Source: Siphonodentalium dalli (lineage: Eukaryota > Mollusca > Scaphopoda > Gadilida > Siphonodentaliidae). From it: a stretch of DNA of 64,000 bases. The DNA lies in contig CP136066.1 in assembly GCA_032622095.1 (NCBI GenBank), forward strand, positions 99,471,319 through 99,535,318, in the 5' to 3' direction. The position numbers and the translations under genes are program-made. This document shows, piece after piece, positions 23,386 through 35,378 of the stretch. How positions within the stretch are numbered: the stretch's first letter is position 1; each line of letters opens with the position of its first letter. The notes beneath the pieces are model-generated. The model did not search any database, was not told the DNA's origin, and saw only the letters and a program-made list of their open reading frames with translations.

Positions 23386-24560
23386 ATATACATTTAGCGA
23401 AAAAGCCACGTTTGTAAATGTATTTAAATCGAAAAGTGTATCGTGACAAAACAAGCCCAAAATATCCCATAGCACCCTTGGCAAAAGTTGACAGGAACAA
23501 TATCTCTTTATATTGAAACCCGCGATGATCTATTAAGTCAATCCTGCGCGAGTCCCGAAACTGATGACGTGTCGATGTAATTATGAGGCTGCAGTTATGA
23601 GCTGTTGTGCGTTCACCGAGAAATAATTGCAACTAGCCACGTGGGCGCCGACCAATCGGAATGCTGGATTCAGTGATGATCACACTTAGTATGTAAATAT
23701 ATCAAGCACACGCACGTTTTGGGCTCGGTCACACCATAACCGGAGACGACACATATAAGCTATCAGCTTGTTGTCGAATCCCCTCCATACCATAACTGTT
23801 TATTATATTAGAATTACTGTATGCATTATATGGATTATATACTGTTTACACAATAACGATCAGTCAAATCAGACCACCGATGACTGAGATATAGATCTAC
23901 AAAGTTCCGACGGACGCGGACCGACTATTCCCTTTTCACAATGATGGACGGAACCGTTTGTATGTAAATATCACTTCCCCCATGGTGGTTCACCGGCATA
24001 CCATGCAGAGCATAGAAAAGTCAGTTATATATACATATAATGGTCATACCATATCACAGGCGCGCGGAGAATCTAAGTCCCATCCTGAGCCACCGATTTC
24101 AACAGGGGAGACTTAGTGGCTATAGGAGTTGTTTGTTGTCCGACCGAGAATTTCCAAAAACTTTACTCCCTCGAAGACAAAAATCCCAACTCAAACACCC
24201 CCCCCCCCCTACCCTCGATATGTTAAAAGAAAAAAACATTTGTCAAATATACTCAAGCATGTATATAATCTTTATTCATTAAATTGTACGCCAAACATGT
24301 GGAGTTGTGTTTAAAATTAATAAACACGGAAATATTGCCAAAAATTGCCAATGTAAACTCGTGTATTTCTCCAATATTTTTATTGACTTCTTGTTTCGAA
24401 GCTGACCATGTGCTCAAAATTTCACATCGATAACTAAACACAATACAAATCATTAAACTAATATGCACGCTGCTTCTCGGTTTTTGTAAAATATATTATT
24501 TTTTTGGAAATGAACTCAGGCATTAAAGGTACGGTTGGCCTTGGCGGTGGGTATCCTGTG
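23386..24560. other. Non-coding stretch, nothing recognised
   Basis: Contains a poly(C) tract near 24200 and AT-rich sequence. No gene supported. Confidence 0.45.
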
Positions 24561-25026
24561 AAAATATTTCCACCCGTCAAAAACCGCCACAAACAGAAAG
24601 AACAACAAAATGTAGACAGACTTTGTCCGTATACAAATAAGAAACATCGCATAAACAGTATGTTATTGTCATATGTTTTACCATTGTTATGTAAACAAAA
24701 GCATAAAAAAGTTACTTTTCTGGTGTTTGTTTATATTATGATGGTAAACATAAAGAGCGTTCTTTGTGGGTGAATTCCTGATATGGAACGAATAAAGAGC
24801 GTTTATGCCATTTGTGTGTGATTAGCCAGCAGCATTGTGTTGTCTTCTGTAACACAATCAGGCTCTTGCTTAGGTAAAATATAGTAAATCTTTATGATAA
24901 CATGCTGTTTACGCGATGACCATGGTATATATGAACGAGACTGTGTGCGTTTTAATGTTTTTTCTGTTTACGGTGATTGGAACAAATATGAATATTTTCG
25001 ACAACTAAGGCCTCACGTGCCTTTAA
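24561..25026. repeat. Dispersed repeat with two AATAAAGAGCG motifs, copy 1
   Basis: The block from AAAATATTTCCACCCGTC to GGCCTCACGTGCCTTTAA is about 95% identical by eye to 46989-47451 in the same orientation. ATAAAGAGCGTT starts at 24752 and AATAAAGAGCGTT at 24791. Confidence 0.9.
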
Positions 25027-25249
25027 TGTCTTATCTTGCCATATCTGGCTGTTGATAAATTTCTTCAAGTTTTTAAGTTTTCAAGTTTTTAATCATTCAT
25101 CTCTTCTATATATTTTGAGAACTCCTTGTATTCGAGAGATAGCCCACACCCTCCGGACCTCAATGATATGATCGTGAATGAGTATTGATATACCCCACTA
25201 AACTTTGAGAAACACCAGTAATGGTGTGTAGATCATTTACATATCTCTC

Positions 25250-25908
25250 CTATATATTTTGATACAATCTATCTAATTTACATATCTCTCTTATATATTT
25301 ATGTTTGTGTGTGTGTTGTACTTCATACAAATCTACGATTCTCGACCGATCGTGACGAAACTTGGTACGTGTGTGTAGTTTGACCAGGCGGTGGTCGTTG
25401 TCGTATTGGCGAGCCCGTGCGACGCCCGTGCAGCGCATGCGCAGACGAGATCTCGGAAACGGGTGGAGCTATCGACTTGAAATTTGCTATGTGAATGTAT
25501 CTTGCGCCGGGTACAAATTTTATCGGGTCGCCGAGTCCGTGCGACGCCCGTGCAGCGCATGCGCAGACGAGATCTCGGAAACGGGTGGAGCTATCGACTT
25601 GAAATTTGCTATGTGAATGTATCTTGCGCCGGGTACAAATTTTATCGGGTCGCCGAGCCCGTGCGACGCCCGTGCAGCGCATGCGCAGACGAGATCTCGG
25701 AAACGGGTGGAGCTATCGACTTGAAATTTGGCATGTGAATGTATCTTGCACCGGGTACATATTTTCATGCGCAGACCAGATCTCGGAAACTGGTGGAGCT
25801 ACCGGGTACAAATTTTTCTTATTGAAACGCGTGGAGCTAAAAATTAAAAAAATATATATAAAAATGTCATGTTTCGGACAAGCCGCCGGTGGCGGGCTAA
25901 CCTGCTAG
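25250..25908 (+). mobile_element. Forward CTAGCAGGTTAGCCCGCC-family unit with internal 122-bp repeats
   Basis: It starts TCTCCTATATATTTTGATAC and ends GGCGGGCTAACCTGCTAG. Between these, GCATGCGCAGACGAGATCTC recurs at 25435, 25557 and 25679, giving three tandem 122-bp sub-units with ATCGACTTGAAATTTGCTAT and GGGTACAAATTTTATCGGGT. Confidence 0.85.
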
Positions 25909-28900
25909 TCTATTATATATTTTGAAAGATCTGTGTGTGTATCTGTCTGTGTGTGTGTGTGTAATCGATTAACTCAAAAACGACCGACCCGATTTCGATG
26001 AAACTTGGTACGTGGGGGTGTTTTCGGCCGGGGGTTAACATAGGCCTATTGATTTTCAGATCCGGGGTCAACTTTTCACGTGCCGAGGTCAAATCTGTTT
26101 TTACGCCGTTTTGCGCTAATATATTTCAGTTCGGTGCTCACAAATCGATGCGATATAGCGCGAATAATAAATTGCCAGTCATATAATTTGCACGGTTATA
26201 ATATGTGGCGCTTCATCTTTCCAATGATGTATCACACGCCTGTGTACGTTTAAAGTTTCTACCTTAATTATCGGGAAGAACGCAGGACCATGCTTCGCTC
26301 ATCGAAAATCATTGCGTAAATATATTACGCCATCAACATATCGTGACGTGATCGCGTTAACTCTTAACCGGCCGATGTCGCGTTAACTTATCACCGGCCG
26401 AGGTATCCGCAAATGACATTGGGCTATATATATCGTAAACGGGTGTAGCTATCGACTTGAAATTTGGTATGTGAATGTATCTTGCCCCGGATACGAATTT
26501 TATCGGGTCGCCGAGCCCGTGCGACGCCAGCTTCGCGCATGCGCAGACCAGATCTCGGAAACGGGTGGAGCAATCGACTTGAAATTTGGTTTTTGAATAG
26601 CCCGGACGAAGTCGGGTCACCTTCTAGACTATTATATATTTTGGAAGATCTGTGTGTGTGTGTGTCTGTAATCGATGGACTCGAAAACGGCCGAGCCGAT
26701 TTCGATGAAACTCGGTATGTGGGGGTATTTTCGGCCGGGGAGTGACATAGGCCTATTAATTTGCCCGTGCGACGTGACCTTGACCTTGAAATCGGGTAAT
26801 TTCAAGGTCAAACGCCCGAATATCACGGGATTTCGATGAAACTTGGTGTCTATGGATACTTTCGTGTGGGTAGTCTCATAAGCCTATTCATTTGCCCGTG
26901 CGACGTGACCTTGACCTTGAAATTGGGTCAATTCAAGGTCAAATCGCGATTTTTGATGGGATTTCCACGAAATTTGATACATTGGGTTACTTTTCTCCAC
27001 TGAGAGTTTTGGACGGGTCAAATCGTGACCCCGACCTGACCTTGACCTTCAAAATGATCAATTCAAGGTCAAATCGGGTAAAACAGGATGGATTTCGACG
27101 GGTACTTTTGTCGGGTACTTTTGTCCGGGCAGTGTTTTGGACGGGTCAAATGGTTACCCCAACTGACCTTGACCTTCGAAATGGTCAATTCAAGGTCAAA
27201 CCCCGGACGAAGTCGGGTCACCTTCTAGTCTATTATATATTTTGGATGATCTGTGTGTGTGTGTGTCTGTCTGTGTGCGTGTTCGCGATGGACTCGATAA
27301 CGGCCGACCCGATTTCGATGAAACTTGGTATGTGGGGGTATTTTCTGTCGGGAAGTGGCATAGGCCTATTAATTTTCAGATCCGAGCTCAACTTTTCACG
27401 TGCCGAGGTCAAATCTGTTTTTACGCCGTTTTGCGCTAATATATTTCAGTTCGGTGCTCACAAATCGATTCGATATAGCGCGAATAATAAATTGCCAGTC
27501 ATATAATTTGCACGGTTAGAATCTGTGGCGCTTCATCTTTCCAATGATGTATCACACGCCTGTGTACGTTTAAATTTTCTACCTTAATTATCGGGAAGAA
27601 CACAGGACCATGCTTCGCTCATCGAAAAACATTGCGTAAATATATTACGCCATCAACAGATCGTGACGTGATCGCGTTAACTCTTAACCGGCCGATGTCG
27701 CGTTAACTCATCACCGGCCGAGGTATCCGCAAATGACATTGGGCTATATATCTCCGAAACGGGTGGAGCTATCGACTTGAAATTTGGTATGTGTATGTAT
27801 CTTGCCCCGGATACGAATTTTATCGGGTCGCCGAGCCCGTGCGACGCCAGCTTCGCGCATGCGCAGACCAGATCTCGGAAACGGGTGGAGCTATCGACTT
27901 GAAATTTGGTTTTTGAATAGCCCGGACGAAGTCGGGTCACCTTCTAGTCTATTATATATTTTGGAAGATCTGTGTGTGTGTGTGTGTGTCTGTGTGTGTG
28001 TTCGCGATGGACTCGATAACGGCCGACCCGATTTCGATGAAACTTGGTACGTGGTGGTATTATCGACCGGGAACGGGCATAGGCCTATTAATTTTCAGAT
28101 CCGAGCTCAACTTTTCACGTGCAGAGGTCAAATCTGTTTTTACGCCGTTTTGCGCTAATATATTTCAGTTCGGTGCTCACAAATCGATTCGATATAGCGC
28201 GAATAATAAATTGCCAGTCATATAATTTGCACGGTTAGAATCTGTGGCGCTTCATTTTTCCAATGATGTATCACACGCCTGTGTACGTTTAAAGTTTCTT
28301 CCTTAATTATCGGGAAGAACGCAGGACCATGCTTCGCTCATCGAAAAACATTGCGTAAATATATTACGCCATCAACAGATCGTGACGTGATCGCGTTAAC
28401 TCTTAACCGGCCGATGTCGCGTTAACTCATCACCGGCCGAGGTATCCGCAAATGACATTGGGCTATATATCTCCGAAACGGGTGGAGCTATCGACTTGAA
28501 ATTTGGTATGTGTATGTATCTTGCCCCGGATACGAATTTTATCGGGTCGCCGAGCCCGTGCGACGCCAGCTTCGCGCATGCGCAGACCAGATCTCGGAAA
28601 CGGGTGGAGCTATCGACTTGAAATTTGGTTTTTGAATAGCCCGGACGAAGTCGGGTCACCTTCTAGTCTATTATATATTTTGGAAGATCTGTGTGTGTGT
28701 GTGTGTGTGTGTCTGTGTGTGTGTTCGCGATGGACTCGATAACGGCCGACCCGATTTCGATGAAACTTGGTACGTGGTGGTATTATCGACCGGGAACGGG
28801 CATAGGCCTATTAATTTTCAGATCCGAGCTCAACTTTTCACGTGCAGAGGTCAAATCTGTTTTTACGCCGTTTTGCGCTAATATATTTCAGTTCGGTGCT

Positions 28901-30001
28901 CACAAATCGATTCGATATAGCGCGAATAATAAATTGCCAGTCATATAATTTGCACGGTTAGAATCTGTGGCGCTTCATTTTTCCAATGATGTATCACACG
29001 CCTGTGTACGTTTAAAGTTTCTTCCTTAATTATCGGGAAGAACGCAGGACCATGCTTCGCTCATCGAAAAACATTGCGTAAATATATTACGCCATCAACA
29101 GATCGTGACGTGATCGCGTTAACTCTTAACCGGCCGATGTCGCGTTAACTCATCACCGGCCGAGGTATCCGCAAATGACATTGGGCTATATATCTCCAAA
29201 CGGGTGGAGTTATCGACTTGAAATTTGGTATGTGAATGTATCTTGCCCCGGATACGAATTTTATCGGGTCACCGAGCCCGTGCGACGCCAGCTTCGCGCA
29301 TGCGCATACCAGATCTCGGAAACGGGTGGAGCTATCGACTTGAAATTTGGTTTTTGAATAGCCCGGACGAAGTCGGGTCACCTTCTAGTCTATTATATAT
29401 TTTGGAAGATCTGTGTGTGTGTCTGTGTGTCTGTGTGTGTGTTCGCGATGGACTCGAAAACAGCTGACCCGATTTCGATGAAACTTGGTATGTGGGGGTA
29501 TTTTCTGTCGGGAAGTGGCATAGGCCTATTAATTTGTCCGTGCAACGTGGCCGTGACCTTGAAATCGGGTCATTTCAAGGTCAAACGCCCGAATATCACG
29601 GGATTTCGATGAAACTTGGTATGTGGGGGTCCTTTCGTATGGGGAGTCTCGTAAGCATATTCATTTGCCCGTGCGACGTGACCTTGACCTTGAAATCGGG
29701 TAACTTCAAGGTCAAATCGCCAATTTTGATGGGATTTCGACGAAATTTGATACGTGGGGTTACTTTTGTCCACTGATTGTTTTGGACGGGTCATATCGTG
29801 ACCCCGACCTGACCTTGACCTTTAAAATGATCAATTCAATGTCAAATCGGGTAAAACCGGATGGATTTCGACAGGCACGTTTGTCGGGTACTTTTGTCCG
29901 GGTAGTGTTTTGGACTGGTCAAATCGTGACCCCACTTGACCTTGACATTCAAAATGGACAATTCAAGGTCAAAGCCCGGACGAAGTCGGGTCACCTTCTA
30001 G
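25909..30001 (+). mobile_element. Tandem array of ~720-bp (A) and ~600-bp (B) units, order A-B-A-A-A-B
   Basis: Each unit opens TCTATTATATATTTTGGAAG, a (TG)n tract and CGACCCGATTTCGATGAAAC, and closes CCCGGACGAAGTCGGGTCAC followed by CTTCTAG. Starts are near 25909 (A), 26629 (B), 27229 (A), 27947 (A), 28666 (A) and 29386 (B). A units carry TTCGGTGCTCACAAATCGAT and CATGCTTCGCTCATCGAAAA. B units carry stacked TGACCTTGACCTTGAAATCG and TTCAAGGTCAAA elements. The A units at 27947 and 28666 are almost identical apart from the (TG)n length. Reading frames here are repeat-derived. Confidence 0.92.
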
Positions 30002-30619
30002 TTATATATATATCTCATTTGTAGATTAGCAATGTTTGAGGTTGTTACATGTAATTTCGCCGTCACTTTTTTAATAACTGTCGCGAGATTATTGACCGTT
30101 TCTTCGATAAGTGTATATTGAACAACTTTGATATGGTCGGGTCATAATAGAAATATCTCTCAATGTATTATTCTCTTAGTTCTTTAAGAATTTCACATGC
30201 CAAGTTCACATAGAGTCGTTTCCAAGGGCAATCGATTTGGTTAGAACCATGAAGATCACACATCATATAATACAGTTTATATGCTAGTTTACAGCGCTTT
30301 CCCACAATCAGTCTTCCCCAACAGCCAAGGCACCTTAGTTTTATATCTAAATCGATAGGGTACACACATAATTCCCCATAAACAAAAGCACATTTGATGT
30401 TGTCTTCGTATGATCTATTGTCGCTACATCCAATAGACCATGATTATTGTTTTTCCCAATAGCCATACCTAGCTAGCGGAGTGCGTGCAATTCAGTTTCC
30501 ACAATATTATCGGTACATTTATCTTAACAATCTATTATAAAGCACTAACTATATTGGACCACTGAAGCATTTACGTTATATTTAATTGATCAGATGTATA
30601 CGAGCATGAGTGCTGGACC
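29921..30619 (+). repeat. Duplicated flank upstream of GPCR copy 1
   Basis: AAATCGTGACCCCACTTGAC at 29921, through the end of the last B unit and the AT-rich region to the GPCR start, matches 44236-45226 almost exactly. The second copy has a 292-bp extra segment (44515-44806). Confidence 0.95.
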
Positions 30620-31326
30620 ATGCATTTGATTGGGTATTCGTTTCGCTATATTAAAACACATCTGTCCAAAATCAATGTCATATTTAACATAATATTGTCG
30701 GGTGTTCGTAATTGTTCAAGGGGTAATTCTGTATTGAACAAATTATTGCTTCTAGAAATCATTTATATGAAAGCTAGCATTAAACGTGGGGTTGTTTTTC
30801 ACCTAGACTTTCGAGGTATGTGCCGTTCAGAATATGAAACGGAGAACGCCACTGAGTGGGATGCAGGTTGGAATTTATCCACACCAAACTGCACTGAAAC
30901 TCAACAATTCTTCATCGAAGACACTATAGGAAACTGGATTTTGATCATCATCCCACCAATAATTTTCATTTTTGGTGTGGTCGGTAACATTCTCTCTGTT
31001 CTCGTGTTCAGCCGCGGGAATTTGAATCGGGGAACAATGCCGATCTATCTCATAACACTAGCTGTTTCTGACACAGCCTTGCTGATTGTTGGGTTGCTGC
31101 GAGTGTGGATTATCGCCGTGTTTGATTTCGACATAAGAAGCACATCAAACATTGATTGCAAAACTCTAACATTCTTAACACACGTGCTCATCTACTTCTC
31201 TAGTTGGGTAATAGTTGCTATAACAACGGAGAGAACCATTGTAATTGTTTTCCCACATGGCTGGAATTGCACGCGAAAGAAGGCCAAGTTGACATTAATG
31301 TTTCTCGGAGTATTCATGTGTGCAAT
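30620..31326 (+). pseudogene. GPCR copy 1, 5' half, split by an LTR element
   Basis: This part encodes the N-terminus through TM4 of the same class A receptor as 45227-46537 and is nearly identical to it. One visible replacement lies just before the conserved extracellular cysteine (IDC here, IAC in copy 2), plus a silent CGA/CGG change. The frame is broken after FMCAI by an LTR retrotransposon, with CAAT as target duplication. Reading continues only 15 codons into the LTR before a stop. The remainder of the copy is at 43856-44237, where it stops before TM7. The copy therefore cannot make a seven-helix receptor. See findings for the alternative that this copy is an assembly artefact. Confidence 0.9.
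31323..31326. other. Target-site duplication, left copy (CAAT)
   Basis: CAAT precedes the LTR element here and follows it at 43856-43859. The undisturbed GPCR copy has a single CAAT at the equivalent place (GTGTGCAATTAGTGCC). Confidence 0.85.
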
Positions 31327-33081
31327 TGTGGCAGTGCGGAATTCGGGTGTAGTGTGTGACACCCTACTTTAATTATAATCCGCTGCCATCTTGTTTAGAT
31401 TTTCATTATTTGGGGAAATTAGCTTGGTAGGCTGTTGGTACCTAAAGTAATGAACAGAACAGTATAAATAGTCGTGTTGAGAATTTATTCGTTCGAAAGT
31501 CCAAAGTAATAAACCAATTTAGCATTATAATTAGAATGGCAGTAACAGAATAAATAGTGGTAACAATTCAGCGACCATTCGTCAATCAACCAATCAATCA
31601 ATCTTTATTTAGATTTAAGCATATGTTGTGTCCTCAAACATAGCCCAAGCTAAAGTATGTATAAAGGTGTATATTAATTATAAGAATGTAATTCTTTGAT
31701 GTGAAAAGCTCGAAGCTGAATGCGAAATTTCCATTTGCATTTAAGTAAACTTTTATCAATATGTCTATTTAAAAGGACCCATGCAGCTTTAAATTGGGAA
31801 ATATCTTCGAAGCTAGCCTAGGCTAGGAAACTTGTAATGGCTAAGTTTGGATGGTTCAATTGATTGAACCCTGGTAGAATATTATGGTTGAAAGTAATTT
31901 GGTATTTGATTGTTAAATGTTTTTCTCCATTAAGTGACCGAATCATGGTTGAATTTAACAGTTGCCAGTGCATGCAACTTCGATTGATTGGTTGGATGGA
32001 TGAATTCAGACATATATTAATCTATGCTTATAATAACATTACACCTGAACATGGCTATACCAAATTACCCGGAACCCGGATGAAAGATTGGCATGTTTCA
32101 TAATCGCCAATAATAATACAAATGTGTTACCGTTGAACAAACTCCGGATTTAACAGAAAAACTTTACTCACAAGATTCACATATTCACATTGAAAATATC
32201 TCGCCTATTACAAATATTCATGGTGTATTAATCTGCAAACGAAAAGTATCTTAGATTTTAACTCACCTAAAGTAATGAACAGAACAGTATAAATAGTCGT
32301 GTTGAGAATTTATTCGTTCGAAAGTGACGAATTTCCCAACACAATCCATATTTATACCCCCTGTTCTGCACGGTGGCTTGAGGTAGTCATTTTGTCAGAA
32401 ATCACCAATGAAAATCCTCGGTTCTAGCTCAATCCAACAAAATCGTTTTATGGCACGTGTAGAAGTTTTCAAATCATGTGATGGACAGGCTACTTTGCAT
32501 AACTTACTTTGGCCATAATTTCACCCACATATGTTATATTAATGATTCATGCTAGATTACTCTCATGCACGCAGGATGGCATGTGTGTAATTAAATTCTG
32601 GCATTAAGTCTGAAACTATTCTCCGGACCCCAGCGATGGTCCAGCGGTGTTATCTTTTACCTTAATTACAGTCCATCTGCTGGCTATTTTGGCGCCGATA
32701 TGTCTACCATTTTCATACTGGTAATCTATTTTCCATCCAAAATTTGCATGCTCAGTTACATTTAACATCCTTCATACAACTTACCTGTTGGGAATATGAC
32801 AGGATATAATTAAACCCCGCTAAATCACCTATGGTCAATTATTTTCGCCAGACTTTACCGTGCTTTGAATCAATGTTAGTAATGAGCTTTTCTCACATCT
32901 GTGGTATATAATGGAATCTTGTATTAACCCCCCAGTATTTTCATGCACTCCATATAAAAAATCCCGATTTCTTTGAACCAATTTTTGTTCAACCTAATAT
33001 TAAAAATGTGTGATATGAAATGAACGTGTTAAATCACAATATGACACAACTCCCAATATGGCACTACCCCACAATATGACA
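31327..33081 (-). repeat. Left LTR (3' LTR of the minus-strand element)
   Basis: Bounded TGTGGCAGTGCGG...CAATATGACA on the plus strand. A 60-bp block (31441-31500, containing CAGTATAAATAGTCGTG) is repeated exactly at 32266-32325 inside the same LTR. A CAATCAATCAATC tract lies near 31590. Confidence 0.9.
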
Positions 33082-33096
33082 CTACCCTCTTGTCCC
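33082..33096 (-). other. Polypurine tract
   Basis: On the minus strand GGGACAAGAGGGTAG lies immediately before the LTR start TGTCATATTG, where plus-strand priming would occur. Confidence 0.6.
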
Positions 33097-34852
33097 AATG
33101 AGATGGCGCCTGGCATCTCCATATAAAAAAAAATAATGCAAACAGTCAACAATTTTCTTTGTTCATATTTGTGGATATAGTGGAGCTGATGCCCGTTCCT
33201 GAATGTCCGTGAGATGGCTGTATTCTGTGACATCATGATCCGTCGGCTCTGACGTTGAAGAGAATTGAACTTGGAGTGCTTAGAGTCAAATATTATACTC
33301 GCAAACATCAAAGAATTAAGTAGAGAGATTTAGGTATTATCGTTCGAGTCATCTATCAATAACTTATCAACCATAATTTGGCCTGCTAGTGAATTATTTG
33401 AAAAGAACTTGCGTGCAAAATGACGTATGCTATAGTAGAGAATCAATGTGAGCCGAATATGGTCACTTAAAAATAAAATTGAACTGCTTTTGTGCTAAAT
33501 AAATGTGAAATGTTGCATGAGTTTTCAATGTAATAGTTACATAAGTAATTAAACCTTTGTCATCACATTGGTGTGATTTGATCGAATATTACTGGAATTC
33601 ATTGCTGACGCTAAGAAGCTAAGAAGCTGTGCATTGTTACACATGCATAAAATTAATAACATGAAACAGAAATGTGGCCTGACTCATTTTGAACGTAACC
33701 TACATACCTCGTTTACTCTTGGAGTGATTTGCATCTGGTATTAAGGCAAAATATAGTGGCAGAACACATATACAAATTTGCTCCTGACAATGCCTAATAA
33801 TCTTCAAAGTCTAAGGCGTATGAATCGGTATAAGGAATCAAGAAGTAGTTGAAATAACATCAGTTTAAAGACTATTTAGCTTTCAACTAGCAAGAGCTTT
33901 CAGTTTGTAAGCCTTGTAGAATGCATATCGCTGAATACATAGTTAGTGTTAGAAGTAATTAATTATTTGCAGGAACTGGAACATTCCATGTCTTGTAAAT
34001 AGCTATCGCATATTCCAATGTGGTAATTGGTAAATTAATGCTAATAGATATGTGTATTTAAGTGTGAAGTCGCAGAACACTGAAATTTGATATAAGAATG
34101 AGAAGATTATTCTGAAGATATATACTCGTTGGCAAAGAATATTTGTATAATAAGCTTAACACATCTCGAATGATGGTAATGGTAGTGGTGGTAGCGTTGT
34201 AGAGTGGTGATGGTGGTGATGGAACAATTATGAGTGACAGACAACGTTTCATTAATGAACTTAGTCAAGTAGATTTGTTATTAAAGGATTACTATGCTCA
34301 TGAAACAACAAAGCTCTATCGGAAAGCCATCCCTATTGTGATCACAATGATCCAAGTCCCATATAAATCGCGTAATAAATAAGCCGAGAAATAAATAAAT
34401 AATACCGCCACCGGCTGTCGGCTGTCTCCGTCGCAAAACCTCGCATGACGTCAAGCGAGGTAAACTAATTAAAAACACGGAATCGGAGACGGAGTTAATT
34501 ATGTCTACCTATATGACGATGGAAAATCCGGAATAGACATCAGCGCGTGACCGTGATGGAATTAATGCGGGGCATATCAATAGCATATGTACACATGGTT
34601 AATTGTCATCGCCCGGTGAGTTATATGCACTCGTGATTTGACTTAAGCGCTGTTTGGAAAGTTATTGTTTTGACAAGAAACTATAGAAGGCCGATTGAGC
34701 GGGGTAGGTAACACTTTCGTGTCAAAAATAAGGCTTATAATAACACGAGCAGGCATGTGAACTCTATTTGGGTGCGTGTTCACGGTGTTGTTTTAATTTT
34801 CCGTATATATATGCCCCGACTGTCCCGTATTTACAATCATTCATTCGTAACA
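33097..34852. other. LTR-element interior, non-coding
   Basis: No recognisable gene. A GGT/GAT-rich imperfect microsatellite lies at about 34165-34225. Confidence 0.45.
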
Positions 34853-35029
34853 ATGCCATATAAATGCAGTGTTTTCGGCTGTGGCCGGTCTAGTGACTCT
34901 CAGTTAGGTATAATGCAGTATTCATTTCCAAACGATGTCCGTTTAGGTGCCATTTTGGCGAGATTTCTGTGGGAAACCCATTGCGCAAAATCAGAAACCG
35001 ATTACATATACCAAATAAAGAGCGTTTAA
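34853..35029 (+). pseudogene. THAP-domain-like N-terminal fragment
   Basis: The frame from the ATG at 34853 begins MPYKCSVFGCGRSSDSQLG and contains SFPND, the pattern of the first part of a THAP zinc-binding DNA-binding domain (MP-x-x-C-x(4)-C ... F-P-x-D). The second Cys-His pair and the AVPTIF box are absent, and the frame ends in the AATAAAGAGCGTTTAA motif at 35014. CGTATATATATGCC about 50 bp upstream is a possible TATA element. It could be a first exon of a THAP protein or a fragment of a P-element-like transposase; the rest is not visible nearby. The motif and short length make the family call moderate. Confidence 0.5.
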
Positions 35030-35378
35030 TTTGACAAGTCAGTCATGGTTACGAATACATACAATTGCAGTTAAAGTGTAGAGTATGTTGAATAATTCAC
35101 GATAACAACTATTCTAAGTCGAGTCCCCATTTCCTTCACCATGGGCCAATAAAGAGCGTTCCATGTTAAGAGTTTTCCTAATACGGTACGAATAAAAAAA
35201 ATAAAAAAAAGCGGAAATTGCTATGACATGGAAGGATATATAAAGTTCGTGTACGTGTATTTATCTGTACTGTTGTAATCAGTGATCAATCACGATGACA
35301 ACTGTTCTAAGTCCAGTCCCTTTACCTTGAAACAATAAAGAGCGTTCACTATTACGATATATTGCGAATAAAGAACGC
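35014..35378 (+). repeat. Four AATAAAGAGCG motifs in a partly duplicated block
   Basis: Motifs start at 35014, 35148, 35334 and 35367 (the last is AATAAAGAACGC). The 35148 and 35334 copies are preceded by related sequence (CACGATAACAACTATTCTAA / CACGATGACAACTGTTCTAA and AGTCCxGTCCC), which gives a ~186-bp repeat with the motif at its end. Confidence 0.8.

Noticed and set aside
24751-24803. AATAAA within the recurrent motif as ordinary polyadenylation signals
   Set aside because: Occurrences lie in both orientations, in clusters and mostly not downstream of coding sequence, so the hexamer alone does not explain the conserved GAGCGT.
25362-29467. Many overlapping open frames giving similar Arg/Cys-rich peptides on both strands
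   Set aside because: They read the same non-coding repeat units in different frames and orientations, lack domains, and change with the (TG)n length.
31864-32103. 79-codon frame repeated at 42638-42877
   Set aside because: It lies inside both LTRs, antisense to the element, so its duplication is explained by the LTRs and no motif is present.
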